This document shows positions 40,576-54,344 of a stretch of 64,000 bases of DNA, piece after piece. Source of the stretch: Trebonia sp963737285 (lineage in GTDB: Bacteria; Actinomycetota; Actinomycetes; Streptosporangiales; Streptosporangiaceae); NCBI GenBank assembly GCA_963737285.1, contig CAVTRT010000002.1, positions 620,001 to 684,000 on the forward strand, read 5' to 3'. The position numbers were made by a program, and so were the translations under genes. How positions within the stretch are numbered: position 1 is the first letter of the stretch; each line of letters begins with the position of its first letter. Under the pieces are notes generated by a model, which saw nothing but the letters and a program-made list of their open reading frames with translations, did not search any database and was not told the DNA's origin.

Positions 40576-42984
40576 TCACGTCCACGTCCTCGGGCGCACG
40601 GAGTTGGCCATGTCCACCAGCTGGATGCGCCTGGCCTCCTCAGAGGTGAGCCGGGCCAGTGCCCGGTAATTGCTCTCGAGGCCGAACCGCAAGGACCGCT
40701 GCGTCAGCTCGCATCCGAGGATCGGCGCCCCGGCCACATGCGGCCGGCCTGCGGCGGGCCGTCGCGCGCCGGAGGCCGCGCCGCCCGGACTGCCCGAGGT
40801 CAAGGAGAGCGCCGCCGTCAGCACCTCCACCGTCAGCTGATGGCGGGCGGTCTCATCGAGCGGAAGCCGGGCCAGCAGCTCGGCGGCCCGCCGCAGGTCA
40901 TCTTCGGTTCCGCCCGGCCCCCCCGACGCGGAGACCAGCATCCGGACCGCCGTCGTCTGCGCCGCCACGAAGTAGCTGGACGTGCCAGGCACCCGTGCCA
41001 GCGCGCCGATGGCCGCGGTCCGGTCGCCGCTGGCGAGCCGGGTTCTGGCCAGCCCGAACGCCGCGCTGACGTAGGACAGGTCGGTCGTCCACACGAGCCG
41101 GTAGTAGCGGTCCGCGCGGGCGATGTCGCCCGCTGCCTCGGCCGCGAGCGCGAGCGCGAGCTTGGGCGCCAGTTCGCCGGGCAGCTCGCTGTAAACCGCG
41201 TCGAACGCGGCGGCCGCCCGGGCCGCCTGCCCGGCCGTAAGCTCCCGCAGGCCGTCGTGCCAGGCGATCCGCCAGTCGCCCGGCTCGCTGGCCGCCAGTT
41301 CCCGAAGCGTTTCCGAAGCGCCGGCGAGATCGCCCGCGTCAATCCTGGCGCGGGCCAGCGCCAGCCAGGTCTCCGGGGAGTCGGCGACGTCCCTCGGCAC
41401 GCCGCGGTCGCCGGCGACCGCGGCGAACAGGGCCGCCGCGCGCTGGCTCGCCTCGAGCGCGCCGAGGGTGGCCAGGTACCCGGCGGCGGGGTCGGTCCCG
41501 TCCACCTGGGGAACCGGCAGCGACGCCACCACGTCAGCCGCCGCGGGGACGCTCGCTCCTTCGGTCCCGACCGCCCGCAGCTCCGGGCTGAACACCCGCG
41601 AGTAGGCCGGCCGCGGCTCGGCCCGCTCCAGCGCCACGACCTCGCGCAGGACGCCGGTAAGCTGGTCGACCATCTCTCCTGCCGAGCTGAACCGCCGGGC
41701 GGGATCGGGGTCGGTGGCTCGCAGCAGCAGCCGCCGGAACGACTCATACTGCTCAAGCAGCGGAACGTTGTCGGGCAGCCGGTACTTGTACTCGCCCTGG
41801 TAGCCGCGGAACTCGAAGGTGAGGACCGCCAGCGCCCGGCCTACGGTGTACAGGTCGGACTCCACCGACGGCCCGACATCGGCGATCTCGGGTGCCTGGT
41901 AGCCGGTCGTCCCGTAGATTGGCTCGTCGCTGACGAACCGGCGGACGCCACCCATGTCGATGAGCTTGAGCTGCTCCTCGGTCTGGATGACGTTGTCCGG
42001 CTTGAAGTCGCAGTACACCAGGCCGCGGTCGTGCAGGTAGCCAAGCGCGGGGAGAACCTCGATCGCGTACGCGAGGGCATGCTTCAGCGCCACCGACCCG
42101 CCGGACGCCCGGGCGTCCTGCAGGATCTGCTTCAGCGACTTGCCGCCGACGTACTCCATGACGATGTACCCGCTCTTTTCGCGGGTGCTCTCATCCTCGT
42201 GCTGGACGAAGTTGTAGATCCGGACGATGTTGGGGTGCTCAACCTCGGCAAGGAACTGCCGCTCGGCCAAAGCCGCGGCCATCGCGTCGGCATCGCCGGT
42301 GTTCAGCAGGCCCTTGAGCACCACCCAGCGGTCGCTGACGTTGTGGTCCTTGGCCAGGTAGATCCACCCGAGGCCGCCATGGGCAAGGCAGCCGAGCACC
42401 TCGTACTGCCCGCCCACCAGGTCGCCGCGCACCAGCTTGGGCCGGAACGAGAACCGGGCACCGCAGTTGCGGCAGAACCCTTCGGCCAGCCCGGGGCGGC
42501 CGTCCCTGCCACGCCCGACCGGCTGGTCGCAGTTGCCGCAGTACCGCCGGGATTCGGGAACCTCCGGGTTGGCGAGCACGGCCGTAGCCGGGTCGCGGTA
42601 CGGGACCGGCGGGACCTCGACCAGTCCCGCGCCGAGGCCGCCGCGCGCGGACCGGCTCCGCGCGCCGCTTGACCGGCTTCCTCGCCGGCTTCCGGACGGG
42701 CCGGAGGCCGTGCCGGTCCCCCCCGCGAAGCTATAACCGGAGACCGCGCCCGAACGAGAGGAGCTACTCCTGCCACCTGGCCCCCCCGTGCCATCCGGGC
42801 CGGTCCCGCTCAGCGCGGACGCCACCGGGCTGCTGCCGTTACCTGAAGTGCCACTGGCTGGCGCGCCGCCCGGTGATGCACCGAGGGCCGGCGGGCTGCT
42901 TGCCGGGGCGAGGCCGCAGACGTTGCAGTAGCCGTCCTCGACCGTGCCGGCGCAACCGGGCTGCGTGCAGGCAATCGCCGTCAT
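40576..42984 (-). CDS. pknG: PknG-type Ser/Thr protein kinase
   Basis: 802 aa. Residues 6-23 form an extra zinc ribbon (C6, C11, C20, C23), followed by a Gly/Ser-rich linker. Residues 145-180 are the rubredoxin-like domain (C149/C152/C171/C174), and residues about 190-465 the kinase: LAHGGLGWIYLAKDHNVSDR, GLVYCDFKPDNVIQ with the PknG-style CDFKPDN in place of HRDxKPxN, LIDMGGVRRF in place of DFG, and APEIADVGPSVESDLY. Residues 500-790 are TPR-like helices. No membrane segment. In mycobacteria PknG phosphorylates GarA and is stimulated by GlnH-GlnX; both sensor genes lie directly upstream here. 2 bp after the preceding gene. Confidence 0.95.
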   Translation of the reverse strand: MTAIACTQPGCAGTVEDGYCNVCGLAPASSPPALGASPGGAPASGTSGNGSSPVASALSGTGPDGTGGPGGRSSSSRSGAVSGYSFAGGTGTASGPSGSRRGSRSSGARSRSARGGLGAGLVEVPPVPYRDPATAVLANPEVPESRRYCGNCDQPVGRGRDGRPGLAEGFCRNCGARFSFRPKLVRGDLVGGQYEVLGCLAHGGLGWIYLAKDHNVSDRWVVLKGLLNTGDADAMAAALAERQFLAEVEHPNIVRIYNFVQHEDESTREKSGYIVMEYVGGKSLKQILQDARASGGSVALKHALAYAIEVLPALGYLHDRGLVYCDFKPDNVIQTEEQLKLIDMGGVRRFVSDEPIYGTTGYQAPEIADVGPSVESDLYTVGRALAVLTFEFRGYQGEYKYRLPDNVPLLEQYESFRRLLLRATDPDPARRFSSAGEMVDQLTGVLREVVALERAEPRPAYSRVFSPELRAVGTEGASVPAAADVVASLPVPQVDGTDPAAGYLATLGALEASQRAAALFAAVAGDRGVPRDVADSPETWLALARARIDAGDLAGASETLRELAASEPGDWRIAWHDGLRELTAGQAARAAAAFDAVYSELPGELAPKLALALAAEAAGDIARADRYYRLVWTTDLSYVSAAFGLARTRLASGDRTAAIGALARVPGTSSYFVAAQTTAVRMLVSASGGPGGTEDDLRRAAELLARLPLDETARHQLTVEVLTAALSLTSGSPGGAASGARRPAAGRPHVAGAPILGCELTQRSLRFGLESNYRALARLTSEEARRIQLVDMANSVRPRTWT

Positions 42985-42986
42985 CG

Positions 42987-44198
42987 CTATCTTCTCCCTA
43001 TCCCGAGGATGGCCTGCTGGTAAGCCGCCACCGCGTCAGCGGCGGCACCAAGGTCGCACGGGGCCGTCCATAGCATGTCCCGGGCTGCCTCGTAGATCTC
43101 GGTGAGTCCAAGATCTTCGGCCGCGCCCAGACGTGCTGCCTTGGCCTTATACGCGCCGAGCATGCCGCGCAGTTCCTCGCGCCTGCCCAAGGTGGCGTCC
43201 GCCGCGTCGGCTGCGGCCCGGTAGCCGACGATCTGCGCCGCGAGGTCCCGCTCGGCCCGGTCCATCTCGGCCGACAGCCGCTGCCACTGGCCGGCGGCGG
43301 CGAGGGCCTCCAGCTCATCTCGCCGCAGTCCGCTCGCCGCCGACGATGCCTGCAGCGCCGGCAAGAACTCCTCCGCTATCTTGACGGCCGCCCCCGCGCG
43401 CGCGTCGAGTGCGTCCTGCCATGCCGCCAGAGCGGTTGACGCGGTGGCGGCCAGCGCGTCGATCCGCTGCCGCGCGCTGTCGCGCACCGCGGCGACCTCG
43501 GCGACCGTGGCGGCGACGGCCGCGGCCTGCTCGCGGACCCGGGTCGCTGCGGCGGTGTCGGCGTGCCCGCTGTGCCCGTCAGGCCCCTGCTGCCACAGCG
43601 ACAGCGGGTCGGAGTTCAGCGTGGTCCGCTGCTGCGACAGTGCCGACACGGCGGCTGCGACCGCCTGTGACAGCGCGGCGTCCGACAGGCCCGTCGCGCC
43701 GGTGGTGGCCCGCGCCAGGTCGCCGTCCGCCGCATCCAGCAGGCCGCCGACCTCACCCCAGACTGCCTCGGCGGCGGTGATGACCTCGCTGACTGCCGCG
43801 AAGTCGCGGCGCATCCGGGCGACAGCGCTGGCGAGCGTGACCTCCTCGACCCCGGTGTCGGCCAGGTCCCGGCGGCCCAGCGGGGCCGGCCCCGCCACCA
43901 GCCGGACCGAGCGGCCAGACAGCAGCGCGCTAACCGGCGCGAGGTCGCGCTCCCGTGACGCGGCGAGCAGGTCGCCAGCCTTGTCGATGACCCCCGAGTA
44001 GGCCGTGTAGGTGTCCCACAGCGTGGCCAGCGCCGTCGCGGCGGCGTCCCACCGCTGTTTGCTGTCCCCGGTCAGGCTCGCCCCGGACAGCAGCCGCTTG
44101 CCGAAGCTGCCGTCCAAGTCGAGCAAGTTCGCCTGGATCGTGTCCCGCTCGGCGGTCGCCGCGTCAAGCGCCGCCTGTGCCTCTTGCTTGGTAACCAT
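42987..44198 (-). CDS. unknown alpha-helical protein between glnH and pknG
   Basis: 403 aa, almost entirely Ala-rich helices with predicted coiled-coil heptads: VTKQEAQAALDAATAERDTI at the start, ASAVARMRRDFAAVSEV and REQAAAVAATVAEVAAVRDS in the middle, EMDRAERDLAAQIVG near the end. No signal peptide, membrane helix, cysteine cluster or recognisable domain. Start ATG 44198 is 7 bp after glnH; its stop is 2 bp before pknG. Such tight coupling suggests a subunit or adaptor of the sensor-kinase complex, but that is inference. I do not recognise the family. Confidence 0.8.
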   Translation of the reverse strand: MVTKQEAQAALDAATAERDTIQANLLDLDGSFGKRLLSGASLTGDSKQRWDAAATALATLWDTYTAYSGVIDKAGDLLAASRERDLAPVSALLSGRSVRLVAGPAPLGRRDLADTGVEEVTLASAVARMRRDFAAVSEVITAAEAVWGEVGGLLDAADGDLARATTGATGLSDAALSQAVAAAVSALSQQRTTLNSDPLSLWQQGPDGHSGHADTAAATRVREQAAAVAATVAEVAAVRDSARQRIDALAATASTALAAWQDALDARAGAAVKIAEEFLPALQASSAASGLRRDELEALAAAGQWQRLSAEMDRAERDLAAQIVGYRAAADAADATLGRREELRGMLGAYKAKAARLGAAEDLGLTEIYEAARDMLWTAPCDLGAAADAVAAYQQAILGIGRR

Positions 44199-44205
44199 CG
44201 CCCGC

Positions 44206-45258
44206 TCAGCCCACGTAGTTGATCGGCCAGGTCGGCGCCTTGCATGTGCTGCTGACCCACTTACGGCAGCTCGCCAGCCACTGCCCGTCGGCGATGTCGC
44301 GGGCAAGGACGGCGTTGACGAACCGGACGAAGTCCGGGTGCGCCTTGGAGATCGCGAGCCCGTATGGTTCTGGTTCCAGCGATGGCCCCACCACGACGGT
44401 ATCGGGGTCCTGCGCCTGCATCCCGTAGAGGATGGAGTTGTCAGTGACGACCCCGGCGACCTGCCCTTCCTCGAGTTGCACCAGGCAGTCGCTCCAGTAG
44501 TCCACCTGCACGGGGATCGCGTGAGCACTTGCGATGATCGCCACGTCGTCCGATCCCGTCGTGGCGCACACCTTCGCGTGCTCCGCGCCCAGCTGGGCCA
44601 GGTCCGACGCCGTCCCCCCGCTGGCGGGCTTGTCCTCGAGGACCTGGGCGATGGCGTCGTAGTAGATGGTGGAGAAGTCGACCTCCGTCTGCCGCTGGCA
44701 GTTGACCGTCATCGTGTGCGCGACGATGTCGACCGTCTTGTTCGCCACGTCCGGGACCCGGTTGTTGTCGGTGATCGCCTTGAAGTGAATGTGCGCGAGG
44801 AGGGCGGTGCTGTTTGGCGGCAGCCCGAAGATCGCGGCGGCCACGTCCTTGATCATGTCGATGTCGAACCCCTCGATCTGCCCGTCGAGTGGGTTGAGGT
44901 AGCCGAAGTGGTAGGTGGTCTGGTCCACCCCCGCGACGAGGTAGCCGCGTGCCTTGATCTTCGCCGCGAACGACCCGGCCGTGTCCGCCGGCCCGCCCGG
45001 CTGCGGGCTCAGGCTGGCGTACGGGTTGCATGACCCCGTGCTGGCCGATCCCGCGGTCGCGGCGGCCTCGGCGACGCTCGCGGTCCGGGCGGCCGTGCCC
45101 GTCGCCTTCGCCTGACCGAAGGTCGTGGCGGCCGCGCACCCCGCGAGCAGCGCCGTGGCGGCCACCGCGGCGATCACGGCCGCCCAGTGCCGGGCCAAGC
45201 CCGGCAGTCGGGCGGTCCCGGGGGAGATACCGCGCATTGTCCTGCTCACCTCTCCCAT
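44206..45258 (-). CDS. glnH: GlnH-like amino-acid-binding lipoprotein
   Basis: 350 aa. N-terminal signal with lipobox LLAG-C41, so an extracytoplasmic lipoprotein. Mature part is an SBP_bac_3 domain: GYLVAGVDQTTYHFGYLNP, IEGFDIDMIKDVAAAIFG, VDIVAHTMTVNCQRQTEVDFS, GVVTDNSILYGMQAQDP and GLAISKAHPDFVRFVN. Extra cysteines (near CNPYAS, VNCQRQ, VCATTG, DCLVQ, SCRKWV, TCKAP) likely form disulfides. No ABC permease or ATPase is nearby, and the gene starts 1 bp after the GlnX-like gene, so it is a sensor subunit as in mycobacterial GlnH-GlnX-PknG, binding Glu, Asp or Gln. Start 45258; 45237 is also possible. Confidence 0.92.
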   Translation of the reverse strand: MGEVSRTMRGISPGTARLPGLARHWAAVIAAVAATALLAGCAAATTFGQAKATGTAARTASVAEAAATAGSASTGSCNPYASLSPQPGGPADTAGSFAAKIKARGYLVAGVDQTTYHFGYLNPLDGQIEGFDIDMIKDVAAAIFGLPPNSTALLAHIHFKAITDNNRVPDVANKTVDIVAHTMTVNCQRQTEVDFSTIYYDAIAQVLEDKPASGGTASDLAQLGAEHAKVCATTGSDDVAIIASAHAIPVQVDYWSDCLVQLEEGQVAGVVTDNSILYGMQAQDPDTVVVGPSLEPEPYGLAISKAHPDFVRFVNAVLARDIADGQWLASCRKWVSSTCKAPTWPINYVG

Positions 45259-45259
45259 C

Positions 45260-46668
45260 TCACCGGTACTCCGCTAGCCGCCGGGACAGGCCCCACACCA
45301 GGCCCGCCACCATTACCAGCGTGGCCACGATGATGCCAGGCACCAGGCCGCCGAGCGCGTCCTGGCCACTGCTCGCCTTGGACGCGAAGGCCTTGTTGTC
45401 CGCCGCGATCCCGCTGTTGAGGTCGCCTGACAGCCTCGTGAACGCGCTCCCCGCCGAACCACCGCTGAGCACCAGGGCAACCGCCTCCTGGTGGGTCCCG
45501 TCGCCGGGGACCTGCGGGTTGTCGCCGTCATCATCGAGGCGGACGGTCTTGTGCGCGGCGAACCAGGCGGGCGCCGTTGCGACGGCGTCTGAGGCGTCGG
45601 CGGCGGCCGGCGCCCGGCCGCCGCCGACTGGGCCTGGGCCAGCAGCGTCCCTGGCCCCGGGCCGAGTTCCTTTTCCAGGGTCAGGAAGTTCCCCTGGCTG
45701 GAGTCGTCGCCGGAGTTGTTGATGAGGGTCAGGGCCTCGTCAGTGTGCGCCTTGAGCGCGGCGATGTCCGCGTTGGCCAGGGCCATCACTGGCGTCGATC
45801 CCTGCGCCTGCGAGGCCAGCAGGTCGGCCCTGCCCACAAGGAACGCGCCGGCCAGCCACAGCAGCGTTACCGTTCCCACTACGCCGGCCAGGGCAAGGCC
45901 GCCGTTGAGCACCCGGTGCGTGCGCCCGGTGAGCCAGCGCCCGCACCGGTAGTACGCGTAGCCCAGGGCGATCGCGGCCAAAATGGTGCAGGCGATGAGC
46001 GGCAGCCCCGTCGCCTGCGCGCTGGCAGTGGCGAGCCGGGCGTCTTCCCTGGTGTACAGGTCATGCGCGGCAGGAAGCAGGTGGCTGGTCATCTGATTGG
46101 ACGCCTGCCGGAAGTACGCCGCGCCGACTGGGAGGCCGAGCAGGTCGTTGGCCTGGGCCTTCGACACCTCGTCGGTGTAACTGGTCAGCCCAAGCTGCAG
46201 GGCCTTGATGTCGCCCATCGGCGCGCCGCGGGCCGCCGCGTCCGCGATGTCGAGCTTGGCCGTGTTGATGTCCGTGGTGTACTGGCCCAGGACCTGCGGC
46301 GAGGGCAGGGCGCCAGACAAGACGGCGGCTCCCGCCGCGTCGTTGGCGTCCGACAGCGACTGCCAGATCTGCAGCGCGTCGTAGGTGAGCGGCTCGCTGG
46401 CACTGACCACGGTCGCGGCGCCGGACGTGTGCTGGTAGGCGGTGAACGTCGCTAGCCCGCCCCAGGCCAAGGTGGCGACGATCAGCCAGGCCAGCATCCG
46501 GCGCAGCCTGCCCGGCGTGCCTCTTCCCGCGCCCCGCGTCCCCGTGCCCCGCGCTGGGCCCGCGGCCGGCCGCCGCCGGACCACCCTGCTCCCCGGCGGC
46601 TCGCGCCGAGTGGGCAGCCCAGAGCGACCCCCTGGCATATCCGGCAGCCTCGTTGCCGCGCCCGCCAT
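45260..46668 (-). pseudogene. glnX: GlnX-like four-helix membrane sensor, frameshifted
   Basis: First frame from ATG 46668 (GGGAG upstream): Arg-rich cytoplasmic start, TM1 (residues 58-78, MLAWLIVATLAWGGLATFTA), a 140-residue outer helical domain, TM2 (222-240, LPLIACTILAAIALGYAYY), TM3 (254-278) and a second outer helical stretch ending LLAQAQSAAAG. Near 45596-45625 a base is missing in GC-rich sequence; the proper frame goes on with ADASDAVATAPAWFAAHKTV, LSGGSAGSAFTRLSGDL and TM4 (LVPGIIVATLVMVAGLVWGL), stopping at 45260. Uncorrected, the first frame would end at 45313 as Arg/Pro-rich nonsense. Four helices and outer domains match mycobacterial GlnX, which passes the GlnH signal to PknG. 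Confidence 0.85.
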
Positions 46669-46770
46669 GTCCGCTCCCGTCAGCCGAACCGACGCGCCCT
46701 AACGACTCCTATTCTGCCGCCATTTCAGAGCGCTTCCGCCGTGAACCTTCCCGGGCATTCAAACGCATGA

Positions 46771-46799
46771 CGCCCCGGACAAGTTGCACATCCGGGGCG
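46771..46799 (-). terminator. gltBD terminator
   Basis: Stem cgccccgga (46771-46779) / tccggggcg (46791-46799), 11-nt loop, 39 bp past the gltD stop. It separates gltBD from the GlnX-GlnH-PknG operon, so the two are probably separate transcription units unless read-through occurs. Confidence 0.7.
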
Positions 46800-46837
46800 C
46801 CAGTTTAAAAACGTTGCGAACGGTGCGAGTGCGGCAA

Positions 46838-48271
46838 TCACACCAGCGGACGGGCCGTGGCCGCAATCGCGACAGGCAGTGCGGGGCGCGGCAGCGAGCG
46901 CAGGTGCTGGTCCGCCGATGCCGCGGCGCTGCGGCCCTCGGCGATGGCCCAGACGATCAGCGACTGGCCGCGGCCCATGTCGCCGGCGACGAACACCCCC
47001 GGCACCGACGTCTGGTAGGACGCGGAACGGGCGACATTGCCGCGCGCGTCGAACTCGACGCCAAGGTCGGTAAGCAGGCCCGGCCTCTCGGCACCGGTGA
47101 AGCCCATCGCCAGCAGCGCCAGGTCGCACGGGATCTCCCGCTCCGATCCGGGCACCGGCGCGAACCTTCCGTCCGTCATCTCGACCTCGGCGAGCCGAAG
47201 TGCCCGGACGTTTCCCCCGTCGTCCGCGACGAACTCCCCGGTGGAGACCGCGTAGACCCGGTCGCCGCCCTCCTCGTGGGCCGAGGAGACCCGGTAGATC
47301 ATCGGGTAGGTCGGCCAGGGCTGGTGCTCTGCCCGTGACCGCGGCGGCCGGGGCATGATCTCCAGCTGCGTCACCGAAGCCGCGCCCTGCCGCAGCGCCG
47401 TGCCGAGGCAGTCCGCGCCGGTGTCGCCGCCGCCGATGATGACGACGTGCTTGCCGGCGGCGGTCACTGGTGAGTCCGCACCGTGCCTGTTGCCCAGCGG
47501 CAGGTACTCCATCGCCTGGTAGATCCCCGGCAGCTCGCGGCCGGGAACCGGCAGGTCGCGGGCCACCCGAGCACCGCCGGCCAAGACGACCGCGTCGAAG
47601 CCCGCGAGCTGTGCGGCGCTGTCGACCGACGTCCCCACCGCGAAGACAGTGCCCTCCGCCGCCATCTGCGCCAGTCGCCGGTCCAGGTGCGACTTCTCCA
47701 TCTTGAACTCGGGGATGCCATACCGCAGCAGCCCGCCTGCCGCGTCGTCCCGCTCGAAGACGGTCACCGCATGCCCGGCCCGGGTCAGCTGCTGCGCCGC
47801 CGCCAGGCCGGCCGGGCCGGACCCGACGACCGCGACGCAATAGCCGGACAGCTGCGCGGGCGGCAGCGGGACGACGACGCCGTCGGCCCATGCCCGGTCG
47901 ATGATCTCGACCTCGACCTGCTTGATAGTGACCGGCTCGGCGTTGATGCCCAGCACGCACGCGGCCTCGCAGGGTGCGGGGCACAGCCGCCCGGTGAACT
48001 CCGGGAAGTTGTTCGTCGCGTGCAGCCGGTCCGCGGCGGGCGCCCAGTCAGACTTGTAGACCAGGTCGTTCCACTCCGGGATCAGGTTGCCAAGCGGGCA
48101 GCCGTTGTGGCAGAACGGAATGCCGCAGTCCATGCACCGCGCGGCCTGCCGTTCCGACCGGTCGGCCGCGAATGGCTCGTACACCTCCCGCCAGTCGGTG
48201 AGCCTGACGTCAACCGGACGCCGCTTGGGCGTCTCGCGGGCAGTGGTCAAGAACCCCTTCGGGTCACCCAT
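46838..48271 (-). CDS. gltD: glutamate synthase small subunit
   Basis: 477 aa. NADPH-oxidising flavoprotein subunit of GOGAT. N-terminal cysteine clusters for 4Fe-4S centres (RCMDCGIPFCHNGCPLGNLI, LCPAPCEAACVLG), FAD site VAVVGSGPAGLAAAQQL, GIPEFKMEKSHLDRRL, NADPH site VVIIGGGDTGADCLGTAL, and C-terminal VPGVFVAGDMGRGQSLIVWAI. Full length. 51 bp downstream of gltB, so cotranscribed with it. GOGAT is a known target of FHA proteins controlled by PknG in mycobacteria. Confidence 0.96.
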   Translation of the reverse strand: MGDPKGFLTTARETPKRRPVDVRLTDWREVYEPFAADRSERQAARCMDCGIPFCHNGCPLGNLIPEWNDLVYKSDWAPAADRLHATNNFPEFTGRLCPAPCEAACVLGINAEPVTIKQVEVEIIDRAWADGVVVPLPPAQLSGYCVAVVGSGPAGLAAAQQLTRAGHAVTVFERDDAAGGLLRYGIPEFKMEKSHLDRRLAQMAAEGTVFAVGTSVDSAAQLAGFDAVVLAGGARVARDLPVPGRELPGIYQAMEYLPLGNRHGADSPVTAAGKHVVIIGGGDTGADCLGTALRQGAASVTQLEIMPRPPRSRAEHQPWPTYPMIYRVSSAHEEGGDRVYAVSTGEFVADDGGNVRALRLAEVEMTDGRFAPVPGSEREIPCDLALLAMGFTGAERPGLLTDLGVEFDARGNVARSASYQTSVPGVFVAGDMGRGQSLIVWAIAEGRSAAASADQHLRSLPRPALPVAIAATARPLV

Positions 48272-48322
48272 GATCAGAAAGCTCCCCTCAGCCGTGAGCC
48301 GGTGGCCATTGCGCTGGCACGG

Positions 48323-52983
<4,661 letters not shown>

Positions 52984-53488
52984 CAAATCTCCTGTCGTCA
53001 ATATCCGCTGAACTGCTGTGCGAACTTGGGGACGACGCTGGCCCTGCTGCTGCTACACGTAGGTTACGTTGACATTACATGACTGGTTGAGACCTTTCCA
53101 TAGGGCCCGCCCCGCTAGCAACGGGCTTTGCGGCATGCCCGCAACGCGCTCGCGCCCGGGCCGGGCAAGGCAGGCCGTCGGGGTGATGGGCAGGACAAAA
53201 TCCAAAAACTCGCGCCGCGAGGACCCAAGACAGCAGGTGAATGGCCGATACCCAGCCAAAACCGCGCGAAAACCTAACGCCGCCAAGCCCGCGTGCCGCA
53301 GTCCCGTCCCGGCGGATCGGCCATGTGCTACACCACGACCAATACACACAGAGCAACACTACATGGCTATCAGTATCTGAACATTGGCTGTCATGTGGCA
53401 AAGTTCTCAATCATGGCCGTCGCCACAGCCCGGCTTCGCGGGCACGAGCCCGGGCCAGTGACGGCTGGCCCGGGCGAGCCGGGGACGG
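52984..53488. other. intergenic region between trpA and gltB
   Basis: 505 bp. The only structure I see is the trpA terminator at 53448-53475. In related actinobacteria lgt often lies near this place; no lgt or fragment of it is present. The stretch 53290-53420 is unusually AT-rich for the window and could hold the gltB promoter, but no convincing -35/-10 pair was found. Confidence 0.5.
53448..53475 (-). terminator. trp operon terminator
   Basis: Perfect 11-bp stem gcccgggccag (53448-53458) / ctggcccgggc (53465-53475), loop TGACGG, 13 bp past the trpA stop at 53489. Confidence 0.75.
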
Positions 53489-54286
53489 CTAGCGGCGTAC
53501 CCCCGCCGCGAGGCCCTCCGCGAGCTCACGGACGGCGGCTACCGCGTCGGCGGAGGTCGAAGCCGCGGCCATGCCGCGGACGAAGGCAGAGCCGACGATG
53601 ACGCCGTCGGCGAACGTGGCTACCTGCGCCGCCTGCTCAGGGGTGCTGACACCCAGGCCGACCGCGACCGGCAAGCTGGTGTGCTCCCGGGTCCGCTGGA
53701 CGAGGCCCGCCGCGCTCGAGCTGACGGCATTGCGGGTGCCAGTGATTCCCATCAGGCTGGCCGCGTAGACGAAGCCACGGCACAGGCTGGTGATCGCAGC
53801 GATCCGGGCCTCCGGCGAGCTTGGCGCGACGAGGTACACCCGGTCCAGGCCGTGGGAGTCCGACACCTGTGGCCACGAGCCGGACTCCTCCGGGGTGAGG
53901 TCAGGCGTGATGAGGCCGGACCCGCCAGCGCCCGCCAGGTCGCGGGCGAACGCGTCGACGCCGTAGTGGTCGACCGGGTTCCAGTACGTCATGACGAGCG
54001 CCGCGGTGCCAGCGTTCGAGATCGCCTCGACGGTGTCGAGAACGTCCTTGACGCGGGTGCCGCCCGCCAGGGACCGATAGACAGCGTCAGCGATGACCGG
54101 GCCGTCCATCAGCGGGTCGGAGTAGGGCAGGCCGACCTCGATGATGTCCGCACCCGACTGCGCCATCGCCAGCGCGGCGCGGATCGCGGTGTCCTTGTCC
54201 GGGAACCCGGCGGGCAGGTAGCCGATCAGTGCGGCCCGGTTCTCCGCCGCGGCCTTCTCGAAAGCCGTCGAAACTGCGCTCATCAT
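53489..54286 (-). CDS. trpA: tryptophan synthase alpha subunit
   Basis: 265 aa TIM barrel. Cleaves indole-3-glycerol phosphate to indole and glyceraldehyde-3-phosphate. ALIGYLPAGFPDKDTAIRA, GADIIEVGLPYSDPLMDGPVI with catalytic Glu, ALVMTYWNPVDHYGVDAFARDLAGAG, GLITPDLTPEE with catalytic Asp, DGVIVGSAFVRG. Full length. 58 bp downstream of trpB. Confidence 0.96.
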   Translation of the reverse strand: MMSAVSTAFEKAAAENRAALIGYLPAGFPDKDTAIRAALAMAQSGADIIEVGLPYSDPLMDGPVIADAVYRSLAGGTRVKDVLDTVEAISNAGTAALVMTYWNPVDHYGVDAFARDLAGAGGSGLITPDLTPEESGSWPQVSDSHGLDRVYLVAPSSPEARIAAITSLCRGFVYAASLMGITGTRNAVSSSAAGLVQRTREHTSLPVAVGLGVSTPEQAAQVATFADGVIVGSAFVRGMAAASTSADAVAAVRELAEGLAAGVRR

Positions 54287-54344
54287 CAGACTCCGCCTCT
54301 CGGGACGACGACCCGCGGACGCCGGGCAAGTGTATCGGGCATGC

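Noticed and set aside
40360..42672. 770-codon + strand frame over pknG
   Set aside because: Antisense shadow of the well-supported kinase gene.
44206..45258. Solute-binding protein of an ABC importer
   Set aside because: No permease or ATPase gene nearby; it is coupled to the GlnX-like gene and pknG, which fits a sensor role.
53069..53074. TTGACA as a -35 box
   Set aside because: It is on the + strand, with no -10 element at 16-18 bp and no + strand gene to serve.
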